A stretch of 64,000 nt of DNA from Phoronis australis. Its lineage: Eukaryota; Phoronida; Phoronidae. Below the pieces are notes generated by a model that was not told the DNA's origin, made no database searches, and saw only the letters and a list, made by a program, of their open reading frames with translations. How positions within the stretch are numbered: position 1 is the first letter of the stretch; every line of letters begins with the position of its first letter. The stretch spans positions 73,519 through 137,518 of the forward strand of contig NMRA01000418.1 in NCBI GenBank assembly GCA_002633005.1, read 5' to 3'. The translations under genes and the position numbers were made by a program. Shown here piece by piece: positions 60,733 to 64,000 of this stretch.

Positions 60733-61627
60733 TACTTCGATAATGTGCAAAGCAAGGTGCTCCCGACGATTGTCTGTGGAATTGAGTGATGCCTGCACAT
60801 GAAAAGTCACTAGATGACAAAAGTAGTGTTGATGATGAACAGAGTAGCAATTCACCAGTCTGTCAGAATTATGCAAAGAGGTCGATTCTATAGTATGCAA
60901 CCAAAGACCACTTGAAGTTTTTAGCTAGCTTGTAAATACATCAATAGAAACACGTCCTGTACAATATTTCATCAAAATCCTTCAAGAACCACGTTAAACG
61001 GACATGTCCGAAAATGAAGGTCAGATGTTATTCTCTTCAACTGAAACATACACATCATAATACTAACATAACAATGATGGAGCTTGTTAGAATTTGAGAT
61101 AAAACACAAAAAAAGAAAAGAAAAGAAAAGGCTGATACTAATCATCCTTTAAGCCCATTGGCATAAAGAGATGAACACTGAAAAACTTGGAGACGTAAAC
61201 ATAATAAAAAAGGCCACGTGGGAAAATTGGTATTCAACTGAAAATGGTGAGGTGTCGTCGTCTCTATAAAATCAAAATATTTACCTAATTTAAAAAAACA
61301 TCTGTCCACAACCTGGGTATAGAATTTAACAAACAACTTGACACTAGGGAGCAAAATAAGAGGATAAACCACCATTTTATTCAAGCTCAACTTGAAAGAG
61401 ACAGCTATATTCAATATACATGATTCACACCACACGAGAGGGCAAAATATTTGTAGCAATTATTCGTAAGCAACATCTTCATTTAAGTACTGACCAAACT
61501 TGTGATAATTATTCATCATTTATCTTCCCCAACTACACAAGCACACAAACTTGCAGCCCTGAAGGCCAATGTTTGGACACTTTCTAGTGTGGGTCTATGT
61601 GTCACGCCACACTCAGCATTAGACGCA

Positions 61628-61843
61628 TTAACACATGTAGACAACCTCAGATTCAGTGATTGTAATAGAGATAACGGGTCCACTGATAACACTACTTCCA
61701 TTGACATGCCGGTACCACATGTACTCGTGAGATGTGGGAATTGGTGGAGATGACGTGACACATCCACAAGTCAAACTGACTTGATCATTGCTGTAGTAGT
61801 CAAATGGTGAACTTGTACACTTAGTGGCGGATGTTTTTACCAT
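61628..61843 (-). pseudogene. Ig-like domain exon fragment with frame break
   Basis: Minus strand: KCTSSPFDYYSNDQVSLTCG, then Trp in EYMWYRHVNGSS, then VISITITESEVVYMC. Both core cysteines and the Trp are present, as in an Ig C2-type domain. Directly after the second Cys (near 61632) a stop appears, while the next frame continues with VNASNAECG, the usual C-x-A-x-N pattern, so about two bases are missing. No good acceptor in phase 1. Either a broken exon or a sequencing error. Confidence 0.6.
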
Positions 61844-62179
61844 ACTTGAATGTTAGCATCGGTTATAGGCACTGATGCTGGTTAAAAAATTAAAAGAAAA
61901 GAAGCCATGAAATATACATGCTCAATCTAATACGGCAAGGTGAAATTCATTGTCGAAACCCACCAAATGCACTTGGCCCATATTATGGAACGAAAACTGC
62001 TAGGAACTGTACGTAACTGCTATGAAGGGATACGTTAACACAGCTCTCTCTAATAATGATGAATTTCTATATAATAAGTTTATTCAATGTAACATCTACC
62101 AGTCCTCAGGTATGTGTTGTGATTTTGACTCAAGAATAAATACATTAAACTAATTAATTTTAATAATTTATCTTTTGCA

Positions 62180-62645
62180 CCAACTCAGTTTCAGATTTGA
62201 TGGAGAAATGTTACATGGCTTGAGTTCTCCCCCCAACGCCTGCCTAGGGAAAACCACTTGGCGTTCAAGAAGAGCAGAAATCAACTTCAATCTCTTTTCC
62301 TTACATCAAGGGGGATTTCAGAACATCTACGTCCAGTTTATAAGTCTTATGATGTCCACACCTATATGAAGCCCGTTAACAGCCTGAGAAACGAACCAGT
62401 CCACCTGAAGGATCCCACCCACTCGATCGCCAATGTTGTCATATCTCAAATGTCCTGCACTGAGGATCCATCTCATACCTACATCGGTGAGACTAAGTGA
62501 TCCCTAGGTACCAGAATCAAAGAGCAAAACAGACTGGACAAGTTCTCAAGCATGGGAGAACATCTGGGAACCCTACTGTAAGCGGCAAATGAGCCAAAAG
62601 ACTGTCTAAAGAAGAGAACTGGATCTCAAAGGAAAGTTAAGGAAT
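62180..62645 (+). pseudogene. Penelope-like GIY-YIG fragment, duplicate copy
   Basis: Parallel to 11540-12004 with extra damage: a stop in place of Arg after GETK and a deletion near 62570. Confidence 0.72.
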
Positions 62646-62754
62646 AATGAGACACAATAAAGCAGACAAGGGGAATTTTACTTTGTCAAAGTTAAGGAAT
62701 TTGTTATTTAATTTTTACCCTTGTTTGTGTAATGTCCCATACCAAAAGACCATG

Positions 62755-63145
62755 TTTGGCGCAAGCTTGCAGCAAACATGCCGCAAGCTTGCGGCAAACA
62801 ATTTTGTTTGCAGCAAACCAGCCGCAAAATTTGCAGGAGTTTGCCGCTACCCGCAACTCAGCTGCACACATTGCTGCAACCTTGCTGCAAACACTGAACT
62901 TTGCAGGAATGTTGCGGCAAACTTGGTGATTGAAAAAGTGTTTGCGGGAAAGTTGCAGGAAACTTTATTGTTGAAAAGTGTTTGCGGGAAAGTTGCAGGA
63001 AACTTTGTTGTTGAAAAGTTTGCGGGAAAGTTGCAGGAAACTTTATTGGTGAAAAAATGTTTGCGGGAAAGTTGCAGGAAACTTTATTGGTGAAAAGTGT
63101 TTGCGGGAAAGTTGCAGGAAACTTTATTGGTGAAACGTGTTCTCA
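62755..63145 (+). repeat. GCAAACTTGC-type palindromes and a 40-bp minisatellite
   Basis: 62755-62930 is a chain of imperfect palindromes (GCAAGCTTGC, TTTGCGGCAAA). 62935-63139 has five units of 'gtgtttgcgggaaagttgca' plus 'ggaaactttattggtgaaaa', 38-41 bases each. Confidence 0.85.
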
Positions 63146-63640
63146 GGAATAGGTGAAAAAGTGTTTGCACAAAATTTGCATGAAACTTCAATGTTTAAAG
63201 TGTTAGCATTAATATTGTGACAATGTTAGAAATTGTGAAATTGTTTTTTATTTTCTAAATTTCAAAGAAACCTCAAATCCCAGAACCTAAGCAGGGCAGT
63301 TACTTAATATTTAGATTACTTACCCAAATGTGACCTATTGTTGGGTAAGTTACATTGTTAAAAAAGCAAATGCTCAAATATGACCAAATCCGACCTAAAA
63401 CTCTAGAGAAGATAACTGCATCTGTATGTTCTTTGTTTTTTATTCAGTCACTATACCTAACAAGTTTTCCTTTCATACTGCTGTCAAAAACAGTACAGCA
63501 AAATGTTAAATGCAATTGCTTTAAAGGCGAAGGCAACCTTTTTCCATGTCATTTTGAGCTAAAATAAGGTTGGTTGGTTATCCTAGACATATTTTTCACT
63601 TAATTACAGCTTTTCGTAATTTTATTAATTATTCCTCCGC
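63146..63640. other. No gene seen
   Basis: AT-rich; decayed minisatellite words at its start, nothing else recognised. Confidence 0.5.
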
Positions 63641-63789
63641 TTTTCCGGAAGTGACGTTTTAGGAGGCAAGCGCTTCCCGCCAATTTCTTTTCACATAGTC
63701 TGACTGTGAGAGCTGCCGAGTCAGTCATTGTTCTACCTCGGTTGTGTTAAGTTGCGTCGTCGTTCGCTTTCATTTACTAGTCAGTCAAC
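63640..63789 (+). promoter_or_regulatory. Probable promoter of the THAP gene
   Basis: CCGGAAGTGACG at 63645 (ETS/CRE-like composite) and TTCCCGCCAA at 63675 (E2F-like) lie 110-150 bases before the ATG. Motif recognition only. Confidence 0.45.
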
Positions 63790-64000
63790 ATGTCACACTG
63801 TTGCTGCGTACCGGGATGTAGTAATTATCGGCTCACGCGCGCTTTGGGAGTGCCTTTGCATCGCTTTCCGATGGATGACACACTTCGCCGTACTTGGCTC
63901 GTTCGTGTGAAGAACGCAGCTTTACCCGTCCACGCAACGTACAAAGCAGTGGAGAATTACCGTGTGTGTGGCAAGCACTTTCTGCCGTCCGATTACGAAA
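63790..64000 (+). CDS. THAP domain protein (partial, runs off the window)
   Basis: ATG at 63790, open to the window end (70 codons). It reads MSHCCCVPGCSNYRLTRALG, then LHRFPMDDTLRRTWLVRVK and YRVCGKHFLPSDYE. THAP C2CH ligands are probably Cys6, Cys10, Cys60 and His63; Phe26-Pro27 and Trp36 are in their conserved places. THAP proteins bind DNA as transcription regulators or as transposase N-termini. Which applies here depends on the sequence after 64000. The frame is intact and the promoter looks host-like, so a host gene is possible. Confidence 0.85.
   Translation, partial: MSHCCCVPGCSNYRLTRALGVPLHRFPMDDTLRRTWLVRVKNAALPVHATYKAVENYRVCGKHFLPSDYE

Larger units (their letters stand above)
57160..62735 (+). 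repeat. Segmental duplication, copy 2
   Basis: Partner of 6530-12090. It holds one more intact micro-exon and an Ig-exon segment (61502-61846) flanked by CAAACTT/CATACTT, absent from copy 1, where only one such word remains. This suggests loss from copy 1 by recombination at the short repeat. 58745-59495 has no gene recognised. Confidence 0.85.

Noticed and set aside
62935-63139. CRISPR-like regular repeats
   Set aside because: Units are directly adjacent with no unique spacers, in an animal genome; it is a minisatellite.

Overview
The window is animal nuclear DNA: GT-AG introns, phase-1 immunoglobulin exons, THAP zinc fingers, tRNA-derived SINEs, Penelope-like and other non-LTR relics, and several DNA-transposon families. 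It is AT-rich, gene-poor and repeat-dominated, with many TGTACATGTACA palindromes and N gaps. This fits a draft assembly of a marine invertebrate such as an acorn worm or amphioxus. I cannot name the species from sequence alone.

Layout. 1-6.37 kb: a two-gene DNA transposon whose left end lies outside the window. A spliced SWIM-YqaJ nuclease gene (+) faces a three-exon THAP/DDE transposase gene (-), as in the ISL2EU type. 6.5-12.1 kb: a segment duplicated in direct orientation at 57.2-62.7 kb. Both copies hold 36-nt Gly-rich micro-exons on the minus strand, a short conserved ORF and a Penelope-like GIY-YIG fragment. 13.1-18.1 kb: a TTAA-bounded element (Kolobok-like by inference) carrying a P2X7-ballast-type zinc gene (+) and a THAP exon (-), each with a frame break. 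18.1-20.3, 25.7-26.9, 47.1-50.6 and 52.9-54.5 kb: two intermingled repeat families. One carries CTCF-type motifs (CCASYAGRKGGC) and the other a perfect DR1 nuclear-receptor motif plus a terminal hairpin. 23.2-28.8 kb: minus-strand Ig-like exons in matching splice phase, with short candidate first exons on the plus strand.

30.8-32.2 kb: a dead non-LTR reverse transcriptase split by a short hAT-like insertion. 32.8-34.6 kb: a TIR element built from TAAGCGCCC-type repeats. 35.1-36.7 and 54.8-56.4 kb: two inverted copies of a 1.6-kb TTAA-bounded element. 39.9-45.9 kb: a giant hAT-related palindrome with about 2-kb arms, containing transposase remnants, nested hAT-like elements and a 786-base gap. 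61.6 kb: a broken Ig exon. 62.8-63.1 kb: a minisatellite. 63.8 kb to the end: the start of an intact THAP gene with an ETS/E2F-like promoter.

How parts fit. The YqaJ and THAP-DDE genes look like the working set of one mobile element. The Ig exons and micro-exons share strand and a phase 1-1 structure, so they could belong to one Ig-receptor locus in which linker micro-exons multiplied by tandem duplication. That link is inference. Most other open frames are chance or repeat-derived.
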